Below are positions 1 to 11,002 of a DNA stretch of 64,000 bases, one piece after another. Origin of the DNA: Kwoniella bestiolae CBS 10118 (Eukaryota > Basidiomycota > Tremellomycetes > Tremellales > Cryptococcaceae). The position numbers were made by a program, and so were the translations under genes. Where the stretch lies: positions 2,604,001-2,668,000 of the forward strand of contig NC_089241.1 of assembly GCF_000512585.2 (NCBI RefSeq), in the 5' to 3' direction. The notes beneath the pieces are model-generated. The model searched no databases. It was not told the DNA's origin and saw nothing but the letters and a program-made list of their open reading frames with translations. Positions within the stretch are counted from its first letter, which is position 1. Each line of letters starts with the position of its first letter.

Positions 1-225
1 TTTACCTGATAACGTTCAATATCTTTTAGTCAATCTTTACGTGAACCCATCAACTTGGAGATGACCATTGCTGATCTTCGCTTCTATGTAAAGTAGATGC
101 CTGATGCAACGACGTACCCTTGCTGGACTGATGAACGTTACCAAAGCAGTACTGAAGACAGATAACTTCAATGAATCAGGCTGAATGCATAAGGCATACA
201 GCGGATTTACAAAAGAGATATCAAT

Positions 226-2065
226 TTACTTCCCAAGTCCAGCCAACCATCTAGACCTGATCTCAGCAGCGATCTCCCTATTCTTGACCGCTCTCTCCTT
301 CGAGTCCTTCGCCCTCCTATCAATCCAAACTTGTCGATCCTTGAGATACTCCTCGTATCGTTGATCCCTCTGTTCCGCCATCTTCTTCTGCTCATCCGTC
401 ATCCTACCCCTATCAGCAGCGGGAACATCATCCTGAGGGAGGGTAGGTCTTCTGACCAACCGTTTCTCGACGGGAGGTAGGGAAAGTTTCGGGCCAGGTA
501 AAGTCTGATACCAGTACGCGGTGGTCGACCAGTCATCCCTGAGATGGTTCCCGTGGCCTGATTCCATGGTGACTTTTAGCTTCTTTGAGAACCTCACCGG
601 GTCAGGTAAGTGCCATCGGTACGAGACCTGGGTGTTGGGTACATCGTCCTCGTGGATGATCGATCCGGCAAATGAGAATGCGTTCTTCTGCATCCCCCAC
701 CCTTGAGAGAAGTAATCTTCACCCCCTGTTCCATGGAAGGAAGGGGGCCAGGTATCGTCATCGACAAAGATCATATCGTCACCTTCACCCCACCAGGTCT
801 AATCGGATTCGGTGGTAAACGCATCAGCATTCATCATCTCTTCTACTATCCTCGTGGTGATTCCTCACTTACACCTTGGAAATGCGTGACCGACTGATTA
901 CATCCGATATAATTCCCTTCCCCCTCAGTCTCGAGGATCACATAGTTATCCTTACCATCAAGGTTGGCCACCTGAGTCTCCAGAGAATTGGTCTGCACTT
1001 CGGCAGGTGCCCAACCACCCGTAGGGTTCTCTCGTCGCCACATCGAATGAAAGTACAAGGTATCTTGAGGTAAGGGGTCTTTGTAGAGCTCATAGTCGAT
1101 ATAGAAGTACTGTCGATCAGTCAGCTCTATGTATGATAAAATCGTGTCGATGCGAACTCACCTGAATATAGGCGTTCTCTCCTTGATTCTCAATCTCGAT
1201 TCTGGCTCGTTTGTTGAATGGCATGGTCAGATAACAGTTCGCACCTGCATTACCACCATACTTGAGGATCTCAGATGGTTTGACCGAGACAGAGAATGGG
1301 AGAGACTCAAAGTTGGCGGGCATCGAGTTCCCTATGAAAGTCAACGGAATAGTACAGTATCAGTCAAGACTGCTGCAATGATACTTGATGGGAGTGGAGA
1401 CAGAGCTGGACTCACCGATACAGAAGAAATCACCCAATGGAGCAAGTACGGAAGGTTCTTCTTGATCATCCCAGAACATCTTGATGATGACTTTTCGGTA
1501 ACTATGATGCGTCACATTAACGAGTTGTCATGCTCGCACGGGGAGGAGTCGCTTACTAGTCGGGATCATTGTCTTCAAAAGCTAGACCCAGGGCTGGGTG
1601 AACTTCCATCATAGCTACACCGGTCTTCGTGTATGGGATGAGTCCTAAATCGGTGTGCATTCAGCCTCTGGTTGTCACCTTTGTAAGCATGGCGCGGACG
1701 CACCCGGACCCAGGATTCTTCGACAAGCTTGGACGAACCAGAGATGCGTAAGGGCGCCTGGGCTGTAGGATGAATTCCACCGGGTGGTCAACAAGCATGC
1801 CAACACAGAAGTTATGTTAGATTCGGACCGACTCACCCCTCGATATCTGCGAGCGCGACGGATTCTCCAGGTTTTACAATAAACGCGTCCTCGTTTTTAC
1901 CTTTTAGAAGAACGAGCAATTAGTTGCATACACCAAGATGATGCCGCGCAATGGTATGGTACACATACCAGAATGATCCCAGCTGGATACTCTGGCGGAT
2001 CGAGCAGTCTTCTTGGTAGCTGCAGCAGCTAGAAGATCTGAACCTTGAGCGCGAACGGCTGACAT
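226..2065 (-). CDS. GH172 (DUF2961) glycoside hydrolase, copy A
   Basis: Eight exons (1969-2065, 1837-1900, 1704-1762, 1557-1644, 1416-1501, 1162-1331, 873-1109, 226-798) join in frame to 457 aa. The hallmark GH172 motifs are present: SWDHSGKNED and EPG-type start near residue 30, APLGDFF, then WWGEGDD (E272) and HGTGGEDYF (E294). In this family the two glutamates of these motifs are thought to be the catalytic pair. Characterised GH172 enzymes act on alpha-fructofuranosyl (difructose dianhydride I) or D-arabinofuranosyl linkages. There is no signal peptide, so the enzyme is probably cytosolic. After the usual AYWYQ end of the domain (about residue 365) a charged, helix-prone tail of about 90 residues follows. 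A paralogue lies at 11.0-12.7 kb, and a sugar transporter is divergent. Family assignment is firm; the substrate is inferred from the GH32 neighbour. Confidence 0.9.
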
Positions 2066-2688
2066 TGTCTTGACAGGTATGAGTGTAACTTTCGCTTGGT
2101 GTGTGTCGCACTGTCAAAAGAGATGTTACTTCGGTGGATGCGATGATGAAAGAGCAGAGCGGATAAGAGGGATTGGATGGATTTATACTGTACCAGCTTA
2201 TTCGTCATACCTCTGCATTGCCTACCTCCGTATCACCGGACCATTCTCTCATAATGCGAACAGTCATTCCCATACGTGTACGGACCTTTTTTTCTGCATT
2301 CAGCTTTAAGTGGACATCCTCCACTTCATCACATCGTAGATGAGAAACTCGCCGGTCGGCGCATATAACTATACAACGGGCTATAAGTTTTCATACCGGT
2401 AATGCAGAAGTGCCGTCTCGTAGATCAGGAATGTGACACGGCAAAAGCGGCACCGGAAGGACACCCATGATACCCCGAACAAGAATTGGTTCTTGCTCAT
2501 GTTGCACACATCACCATACGGCGATAAAATTGATTGATCTTGTGTCCGAAGCTTCGAGACGGGAGGGGACACTGATTTATGGAAATTGTCCGGTAGCTCG
2601 TCAGGTCGACATCTCTGAACATATATAAAATAGGATCAACCTGAAGGATGGGAGCCCCAGTTTCCCCTCAAGCCAACTTTACAACAAT
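2066..2688. promoter_or_regulatory. Divergent promoter region, GH172 copy A / sugar transporter
   Basis: This 623 bp gap separates two head-to-head genes and holds no convincing ORF. It contains several CCGG/CGG elements, for example CGGTCGG near 2353 and CGGCACCGG near 2450, which are the kind of half-sites Zn2Cys6 factors bind. A regulatory role is inference. Confidence 0.4.
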
Positions 2689-4944
2689 ATGACTTCCCCA
2701 GAATCAGCATTACCCGTCGCGCAGGAGAAGAGCGACTTCGAGATACATCACGCCGAGGAGCATCCAGAGTTTGGACTTCGGGATGCGCCACTGGAGACCA
2801 AGTATGCTGGTAGGTAACGAATAGCACCAAGTGTAACAAAAACATCATGGTGAAAAGTCTGACTCTTGGGTGTAGATCTATCCCGTCCTCAGATCTTCCG
2901 ACAGTTCTGGAAAGCCATCCTCTTTTGCGTTATAGCCTGTTGGGCTGGTTTGAATGATGGAGTAAGTTCCCCAGGACCTGACAACTTTGCTGACTGAATC
3001 TCCTTCAACAGTTCCAAGGCCAAGTAAGCGGATTTTGTTCTGCCTTACGAAGCAGACTCTTAACCTGTCATTTGACAGCTTCCGGGTAATATCTTACCAC
3101 TTCAAGCATTCGTAAAGACCATGGCGGATACAACCATCAATGGCCAGCCTGCGATCTCAGGTCTCACTGTCTCTTTCCTGGGTGGATTTCCAGCTATGGC
3201 TCAAATCTTTGGTCAATTCTCTGGAGGATTCATCTCCAACACCATAGGTCGAAAGTGAGTACCTTTATTCGTGCACCAAATCTCCTTTCGCTGACCCTTC
3301 GAATTTCAGGGGCTCAATGATGTTATTCTCGGCGCTGTTCCTCACAGGATCCATCCTGTCGATCACAGCCCAGAACTGGAAATGGTTCATGGGCGCAGGT
3401 ATGGTAACGAAGCTTGGTCTAGGGATCGCCCAGACGACTTTGATCGTTTACCTGGCCGAGATCGCACCATTCCAGCTTCGTGGTACTAGTATGGCCGCTT
3501 ATCAACTCTTCCTCGCGGGTGGGCAACTACTTGGAGCTGTCGCAACCCAGATCCAAGTATCCGTCAATTTGGAAGTTTGGAGACCTTTGATCGCTTCTGA
3601 GTTTGTCATCACCGGTGTAAGCTGTCCCGTCTGCCCTATCTCCTTCAAAGAATGTCACGAGATTGACTGTTCTCATTTCGGTTATACCAGCTGTTTGTCC
3701 TCATGATACCTTTTGTACCAGAGTCTCACATCTATCATATTCGAAAGGATAACGAGGAGCAGGCCAAGAAATCGATGTTAAAGCTTTACGGAACCGCTCC
3801 GAATTATGATGTCGTTAGTTCAGTTCCCGCCCATTATGCTTGTTACGAAGAGCACAGCTGATTTGTTAATGACAGGACCACGAATATATGGTCATAAAGC
3901 AAGCCATAGAAGCCGAAAGAGCCATCACCCAATCTGGCGGTAAATCGTCCTTCTTTGAGATCTTCAAAGGTTCTAATCTCCGAAGAACTATTGCGGGAGT
4001 CATCGGCGCATGTTCTCAACCCCTTGCAGGGGCTCCTTTGCTGTTCAGTTATTCTACCTATTACTTCTCCATCGTCGGGGTCAAAGATCCTTTCTTAGTC
4101 ACGGTAATTGTGTGAGTGAAAGCATTCTGCTTGCTCGAGTCTCGCAGTAATATCACTGATATGCCACTCCAGCGACATTGTCCTCCTTGCTACCATCGCT
4201 ATCTCCATGGCCCTGTGTGAGACCGTCGGAAGAAGATCCATGATGTTATCGTGAGTGGTGTTCTACTATCGTTGATACCCATTGTCGGCAATTTGCGCTG
4301 ACACTAGCATGCGATTCTTCGCGTTTTGTCTCATAGCGGATGTTGTTTCATGTTTGCCTTCACCATCGCCCTTGGTATCACAGGGTCTTGGAGTAACGAG
4401 GCCGCAGGTAAAGCTGCTTTGGGACTCTTGATCTTGTGGACGGTGGCTTATTCTTGGTCCGCCGCACCTATCGGTTTCATCTCCGCTGGCGAGACATCCA
4501 CACCTCGTTTGAGGGCTCAGACTTCTGCTCTTGCATTCGCTTGTCAATCATCCTGTTTGTGAGTCGAATCAACACCTTGCTCAAAAGGTCATTATGTCTG
4601 ACTTAAAGAGAAATTTAGCTTCGTCTTCTACTGGACTGTTCCCATTATGATCTCACCCGATCAAGGGAACCTCGGTGTCAGAGCGTCATTTGTCTTTGCG
4701 GCCCTCATAGTTCCTGTTGGACTGATCGTTTACTTCTTCTACCCTGAGGTGAGTCCTATGGAGCGAGCTCTAGTCCCGTGAAGAGGCTCGCGAGTTAAAA
4801 TCTCATCAGACTACTGGTAGAACCTACGTTGAGCTTGACGAGTTGTATGCAATGGGCATCCCTGCAAGGAAATTCAAGTCTACGACCACCAGTACCGAGG
4901 CCCGTGGTTTAAAGAACGAGGCGATCATCACTCATGGCCACTAG
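2689..4944 (+). CDS. MFS sugar transporter, alpha-glucoside permease-like
   Basis: A multi-exon sugar-porter family transporter of roughly 530 aa that should lie in the plasma membrane. The start ATG (2689) is followed by an acidic cytosolic N-terminus. Family marks seen are AGLNDG in the first membrane segment, a GRK loop after segment 2, VPESH in place of PESP, ETVGRR, and the ending PETTGRTYVELDELY...GIPARKF. That last motif is typical of fungal maltose/general alpha-glucoside permeases rather than hexose carriers, so an oligosaccharide substrate is likely. Introns are about 50-60 nt, and one internal exon (3012-3023) is only 12 nt. Its position inside the GH172/GH32 cluster suggests it imports the substrate of those enzymes. 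The specific sugar is not readable from sequence. Confidence 0.85.
3012..3023 (+). other. 12-nt microexon of the sugar transporter
   Basis: The exon codes for FQGQ between AGLNDG and LPGNILPLQ. It is bounded by GT-AG introns 2962-3011 and 3024-3078, and the frame is kept only if it is included. Confidence 0.7.
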
Positions 4945-5257
4945 AAATGCGGTGTTGACAGAATTTTCATGATTCTGGCAGAGACGATGTGCGATGTCGG
5001 GAAGGCGGTTTCAGGTACTACTCTAGGAAGAAGAGTGCAACCAACAAATATGCGTGTATGTTTAGGAGAATCGACGTTTTGATATCTAACGAGGTCCAGC
5101 CTTTAATTTAGTATGATAGTGCAACAGCAATGAATACACGGTGATATCAATTATACTTGAACGTTTCCATGGTGAAACTTGATAGGAGTGTTCCGCGTTG
5201 GGGTACAAATTCGTTATACATATCACAAGATTTCACACATACAACAGGTCGAGCTGA
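4945..5257. other. Tail-to-tail intergenic gap
   Basis: This is 313 bp between two convergent genes. I see only presumed 3' untranslated sequence, with no ORF or repeat of note. Confidence 0.5.
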
Positions 5258-8200
5258 TCACTGTTCTCCCCCAAATAATCTGAAAAATTCATCTGTCCAC
5301 CCCGAGGGAGTATCCAGGAAATTGAGCGTGCTGACACCTGGAAAAGTTGTTCGTCACCACGTCAGTCTCAATGAAGTTCAAGTCTGCGCATGAGCACCAT
5401 TAAGACTTACCGTCCCAATTGAGGTTCATCGAAGCTTGAGTCTGATCCGTGGGCGATACTCTGCTATTACCGAAAAACTGATTAATGTTTGTACCGAGGA
5501 GGGTGTTCGGCGATGTACCACTACCGAATGACCGCCCAAAGGCAGAATTGGGATCTGTGATGGTACCGAGCTGATTTGTCTCCTGTTGATGGTGACTAAG
5601 GCATAACGATAAGATCCTACGGCGTATGTACACCTGCAGGTGATGGCCGTACACCGCCGCCGTACCCAAACGATGAGCAGGCGTGGTACCAATCTGCTCG
5701 AGAAGTAACGATAGCTGTGACAGGAGGCCCAGTAATCGAGCTCGAGCCGTTATATTGATTTCGCCGCTGTAAGGGAACAACTGGAAGATGTACCAAATGA
5801 TTAGGGAGCAGGCAATAACGGTGGTAGGGCTCGTCTGACTCACTCTAATGGCCAGCAGAGCTTCGAAGGATAGCATTGGTCCCATAGTGTTCGGGAATCC
5901 CTGTAAACATCCACGTTAGCTTTTGTCGTCAAGCCACTACATAGTATGCCAGTCCGACTTCGCTTACCCAAAGGCCTTTAGAAGCTCTCAACTGCTGACA
6001 GACGAATTCACAACTGGATAAGGCCGCGTTGAAACAGTCCTTTGACAGTGCTTCGATCCGACCTCCACGCGATATCAAACCTTGAAGTCCGTAGCTCAGT
6101 GACCACAATCGCGTGTGTCTGAACATGAGTTCTAGATATGCCGATCCATCTGTAACGAAAATGAATGAGTCAGACACAACAAGTGGGCGACGTAGTAGAT
6201 GATTCACCCACCGCAACGACCCGTCCAATATTTGTGCCATGGTCCAAGATAGGTATCAACTTTTTCGACCACCCACTCGGAAGTCATGTCGCATCTTATG
6301 AGGATTTCGGATCGCAGAACGTCGGACAACCCAACCTAAACACAAAGGTGAGCGAAAATTCATCTAGGGAAGCTGGAGAATGATTCACCAAGAGTCGACG
6401 GAGTCCCACACAAGCAGTAGTTACATTATCTTCTCTGATTGCCAGACGGTGGAAACACCAATTCTCATTCCGGATAAGATCGTCTTGGGTAAATCGTGTG
6501 GCTTTGCCAAATGCAAGGCTCAGACTGGAATCCCAAAGGAAGAGGTGGATCCACAATCGTTGTCGATTTCTGATGATCCTTTCCACGTTGTCCCAATTAT
6601 TCAAACTTATGTCTTCCAAACAAGCGGACAACCAAGGGTCCTGTAGTCCACAACTGAAATCAGTGCGACTGAAAAGCGGCCCTCTTCACATGCACTCACG
6701 GCTAAGAGGCTGGCTTTGCTTTCCAATACCGGTCGTGCCAGTCCTAGTTCGACTGCCATATTAATCGCGTACTTTGTTTCATGCCACAGTCGTTCTTCTT
6801 GAAACGATTCACTTGACGGCAGCCACGATATCCAGATTAGAAATGCAGCGACAATCTGGTATGGTGAGATTCGTAAGCTGAGATGACTCGGTAACTCGCA
6901 AGACACACATACCTCTACAGAAGCGAATCCTCGACGGGACACCATGTCTGAGAGACGCTGCGCATGGATCCTCAAACGTTTGGTCGCCTGCTCTGCTCCC
7001 GGAGTTAGCGATGCGCCTTGAGCGCATATGGCAGTGAGCAGAAAGGCAGAACGACTTTCCACAACTACCACAGACCAGTCCATAAGCTCTCAAACTGGCA
7101 TCTGATCAACGGGGGACGGATGGCTTACATTCTGGAGTATGAAGCGACGAGTCCAATACCGGTAACATCGGATGCAACTTGGAGAAAAAGCTCCCAAAGA
7201 ACGCTTCTACCTCTCTTTTCGTCACTAAAGCCAATGCTAAAGGGTTATATTCTGGTCCAAGATCCCGCTTCACCTCCCTCCTGGCTGGTTTGAAGAACCG
7301 TTTGTCTCCGCTATCCAGGTCGCGTTTCCCTTTATCAGACAATAGCTTTTCCAGACCTTCAGCTAGAAACTCAGCTTCCAGACCAGGTTGATCGATTTGA
7401 GAATGAAGTCCTTCCGGAGTCACCATCGCAAGAAGTGTCTCCGGTATGTGATATTGTGGCGGCAGAGCAGGCTCCTTCAGAGTCTCATCTTGGATCACGT
7501 TTTCAGCGAGATCGGAGCCATGAGAGTCTTCCTCGGCAGCCTCAGCTAGAAGACGAACGGGATTTGCCAGTCCTCCGTCGTGATCGTGTGAATAGCCTAT
7601 CTCGGTTGACTGACCTGACTGATGGGAAGTGAACGAGTCGGGAGAGATTCCTAGATTGCCTTGTCGCTGCCCAGAGATGTTGCCATAGGCGCCGGTGGTA
7701 TCAAACGGGTGAGAAATTCTATCACGTGTTGAAGCAGGGAAACTCTGCGGATGTTGTCTCTGGGACGCATCGGGTAATCCTGTGAGGTGCCCTGTCAAAA
7801 AGGTAGTGTCAGAATCGGGATTCAGATCGGAGATACATAGATTATGCTGGTCTTGGGGTTGCTGAGTTGAATGATGAAAAGCGAATTGAGTCTGTGAGAA
7901 GGATGAGGTGGGTGAATCTAATGGCTGGGAAGAATGAGTCGCCGATTTAGAGCTCGCGTCACGACTAATTCGGGGCCTTTTCATCGAATGATCGGGTTGA
8001 GTTTCGCGTTCAATGACTTTGAGTGCACGTTCTAGTGTTGAATGAGTACTTTCGAGGAACGTAAGCACGCAGGCAAGAACAGGTCATTCATTGTCATGAA
8101 AAGTATCTCACTTCTTACTACCCTTCGGCCGACCTGATTTGTTCAGCCTAGGACGATGGCAAGCCTGATCACGCCGTATACAGCGGGCACAGGCTGAATT

Positions 8201-8472
8201 TTGAGCAGATGTCTCGCACCTTGCCTTGACAGAACGACACGCCAGACTATAAGGGACTTAGTCAATGTTGTGCTCCTATTCCTTGCATATATACCTACCA
8301 AGCTATCACTTTCGTCGAAGGGGTCTGAGTTGGAATCTCAGGAACTGCATCCTTTGAGTGCAGACGAGCTTCATCTGTACGTAATGATGCATGACGATCA
8401 GCAATACATCTCGGTCTCTCATAGACTTGTGAATTTCCTTTTGAAGGATCATCACTCACTTCTGTTGCTCAT
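5258..8472 (-). CDS. Zn2Cys6 fungal-specific transcription factor (sugar cluster)
   Basis: Multi-exon gene of roughly 850 aa. The first coding exon is only 13 nt (ATG at 8470-8472). The next exons give a binuclear zinc cluster, CLACRSVKARC...CARCIRRDQAC, at about residues 30-60, followed by a basic stretch ending GRPKGSKK. A polar, low-complexity linker of about 250 residues leads to a fungal transcription-factor homology domain: HPMLPVLD, SRSAFLLTAICAQGA, ERLWHETKYAINMAVELGL, WIHLFLWDSSLSLAFG and the DGSAYLELMFRHTRL segment. It ends FRLFGGEQ. The gene is divergent from the GH32 gene across 440 bp and lies between the transporter and the fructosidase, so it is the obvious candidate regulator of the cluster. 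That role is inferred. The N-terminal splice choice is the least certain part. Confidence 0.82.
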
Positions 8473-8912
8473 TTTGAAGCTTTATCTAAACGATCAATAG
8501 CGTGAACAACGGTGGAATATGAATAAACAACGCGATTCTGTGAAAAAGCGGCGCCTTCATTAAGGTCAACCCCATCTGCGTCTCCAAAGTTCCCCGAGGG
8601 GAACACACCGGCTCCCGCTAACCGGATGGATGGTCTGCAGATGCTATCATGAACTTTAAAGGCCACTCAATGAGACACATGCTTGCGAAGCAAGAGGAGA
8701 GTGCAAAACGCTCACAAGCTTATTGCGTGCGGAGATCTATGGGTAGAAGAAGCATGGTATAAGCGGGCCAAGCAAATAAGGCGCAGCGGGCAATTGATTT
8801 ATTAGCCGGGGTCATTGGCGGATGACCAGAAGGTTTCTTATATGACGACATTGTTACAAGAGCCCTGTGACCAGATTGCTGCGATTCCAAAGTAAAACTT
8901 TCGGTTTACACC
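8473..8912. promoter_or_regulatory. Divergent promoter, transcription factor / GH32
   Basis: This 440 bp is shared by two head-to-head genes of the same putative pathway. It contains a 7+2+7 inverted repeat (8589-8604), an AACCGGATGG element near 8620 and two direct CGG triplets separated by 9 bp (8807-8821). Confidence 0.5.
8589..8604. promoter_or_regulatory. Candidate operator: inverted repeat GTTCCCCGAGGGGAAC
   Basis: Two perfect 7-bp arms flank a 2-bp centre, midway between the transcription factor and GH32 start codons. Binding by the local factor is speculation. Confidence 0.3.
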
Positions 8913-10827
8913 ATGTCAACCACAACTGCTTCGAAGTTGGATGAGCAATCAATTGGAGCTGGTCGACCGCGGTATCATATAGCACCACCGAGAGGATGTG
9001 AGTATGCAAGGACCAGTATGGATTCCATGCTTGAGATATATGCTGATCTCTGGTCTCTCGCCAGGGATTAACGATCCTTGCGCTCCCGGGTACGACTCAT
9101 CAACAGGGTTATACCATCTTTTTTACCAGTGGAATCCTCATTCACATGTATGGAACGATATCTCTTGGGGACATGCGACGAGTTGCGACATGGTGCATTG
9201 GCAGCATACCGCTGAAGAAGTGAGTCTGGTTGATCATGAGAAGCTGGCACAATCACTGACTAGTCAGTTTAGCCGGTGTTCAAGCCTGATCAACCATACG
9301 ACCAATGCGGCATCTTCACAGGCTGTTTTCATGGTAGAGGTCCATCAGGCGAGAAAGATCAATTGTCGGTCTTCTATACAAGTGTAAATCATCTCCCGAT
9401 CACTTGGAGCCAACCGTATACAAGAGGATGCGAGGGTTTGTCATTGGCGACTTCAACGGATGGCGGCAAGACTTGTGAGTTGCTCTTCCGGTCGTTTGCG
9501 CCCACATATTCACTCATCTTGAATTCTAGGGGAAAAGCATCCGGACAATCCTCTTCTTCCCGAAGAACCTGAAGATATGCATGTGACCGGCTTCAGGGAT
9601 CCCTTCATCTTTTCATGGCCAATCATGGATGCACTTCGTGGAACGTCCAATCCAGCACTCTATGGTCTCATATCAGGTGGTATCCACGACCTTGGTCCTC
9701 GCGTCTTCTTATACGCTATAAACCCAGAAAATACGACACAATGGAAATACCTCCATCCACTCACCACTGATATACCTGTCAATCACCAACTCTCTCGGAA
9801 ATGGACAGGAGATCTAGGAGTCAATTGGGAGTGCACCAATTTGATCACCCTCCGCGATGGAGAATTATCAAGGGACTTTTTGATTCTCGGATCGGAAGGA
9901 GGAAAAGAGCGAGAATGGGTAGATGCGTATATCTCATCAAACCCTAAAGTCCCTAAAAGGGTCACCAGATATTCCAACTGGACCAGTGGGACTTTATCGA
10001 AAACAGACCAAGGTGAACTTAGATTGGGTATCACTACTGGAGGAATGACAGATTGGGGAATTCTCTACGCCGCGAATACATTCACTGCTCCAGATGGCCG
10101 AACGATACTGTGGGGGTGGATCATTGAAGAGGATCTTGAAGATGAGTTATTAGCTGGGAAAGGTTGGACTGGATGTATGGGTGTTCCGAGGGAAGTCTTT
10201 CTTGCCAAACAAAGCAGGGTGGTTGCTGGATTCTCGTCACCCTTACAAGATATATCATCTGTCGAGGTTTCAGATGAGGGTACTTCAGGTAGCGACCTGT
10301 ACACATTGGGTGTTCGCCCGATCATCGAGCTTCAAAACCTCCGTAATCAGGTGCTTTATCAACATCCCGAAGGGGTCATAAGGTCAGTCACCTCATGTCT
10401 TGCAAAGGCACCCCTTGCCTGCGAGATCTACGCCGTGATCTCTGTATCCGACGATACCGATTCGATATCTTTGGTTTTACGTCACAACGAGGACATGTCC
10501 ATTCGTACTTTGATCACATTCCGACCCAAAGAAGAGATTATCATTGTCGAACGTGAACATTCCACGGCACAGGAAGGTGTCAATACGTCTCCCGAGATCG
10601 GCTCGCATACTCTTTTCCGTCATTCCGATCAGACCATCGAAAAATTGCAATTGACCGTGCTCTTGGATCATGACGTTTTGGAAGTTTTTGCAAATGACAG
10701 ATTCGCACTGGCAACAAGGGTGTACACAAAACCTGAGCACACAGGCATCGCCCTGCTGTCGAAAGGAGATGCAGAGATAGAAGAGTTGTCGATATGGTCC
10801 TTAAGAGGTATCGACATGGCGTCCTGA
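8913..10827 (+). CDS. GH32 beta-fructofuranosidase/fructan hydrolase
   Basis: Four exons (8913-8997, 9065-9219, 9273-9474, 9530-10827) join to 579 aa. GH32 enzymes hydrolyse sucrose, inulin or levan with retention of configuration. All three catalytic motifs are present: the nucleophile block WINDPC (D32), the transition-state stabiliser GFRDPF (D171) and the acid/base block NWECTN (E248). The first block reads NDPC-APGYD rather than the usual NDPNG. This places the enzyme in a divergent fungal subgroup and may affect hydrolase versus transferase specificity. The N-terminus (MSTTTASKLDEQ) has no signal peptide, unlike classic secreted invertases. A C-terminal beta-sandwich region (about residues 400-579) ends in the typical EVFANDRFALATR motif. 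It sits between its putative regulator and the second GH172 gene. Confidence 0.93.
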
Positions 10828-11002
10828 GTGCTGAAGTAGTTGAACGGGATGTACAGTCTTTTTATGCATGGACATTGTGGAATAACTACAGAGTCATTAC
10901 AGTGATTATGAGGTACATAAATCAAGCGCTAATGCTCTTGTTGGGTAGGGAGTGCCTGAGTAAGATGAGATGCATATTACCGAACAGAATCGCAATTCCT
11001 AT

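Noticed and set aside
8807..8821. CGG-N9-CGG as an AmyR/InuR-type site
   Set aside because: The known ascomycete spacing is eight bases and a single occurrence is expected by chance; kept only as a remark.
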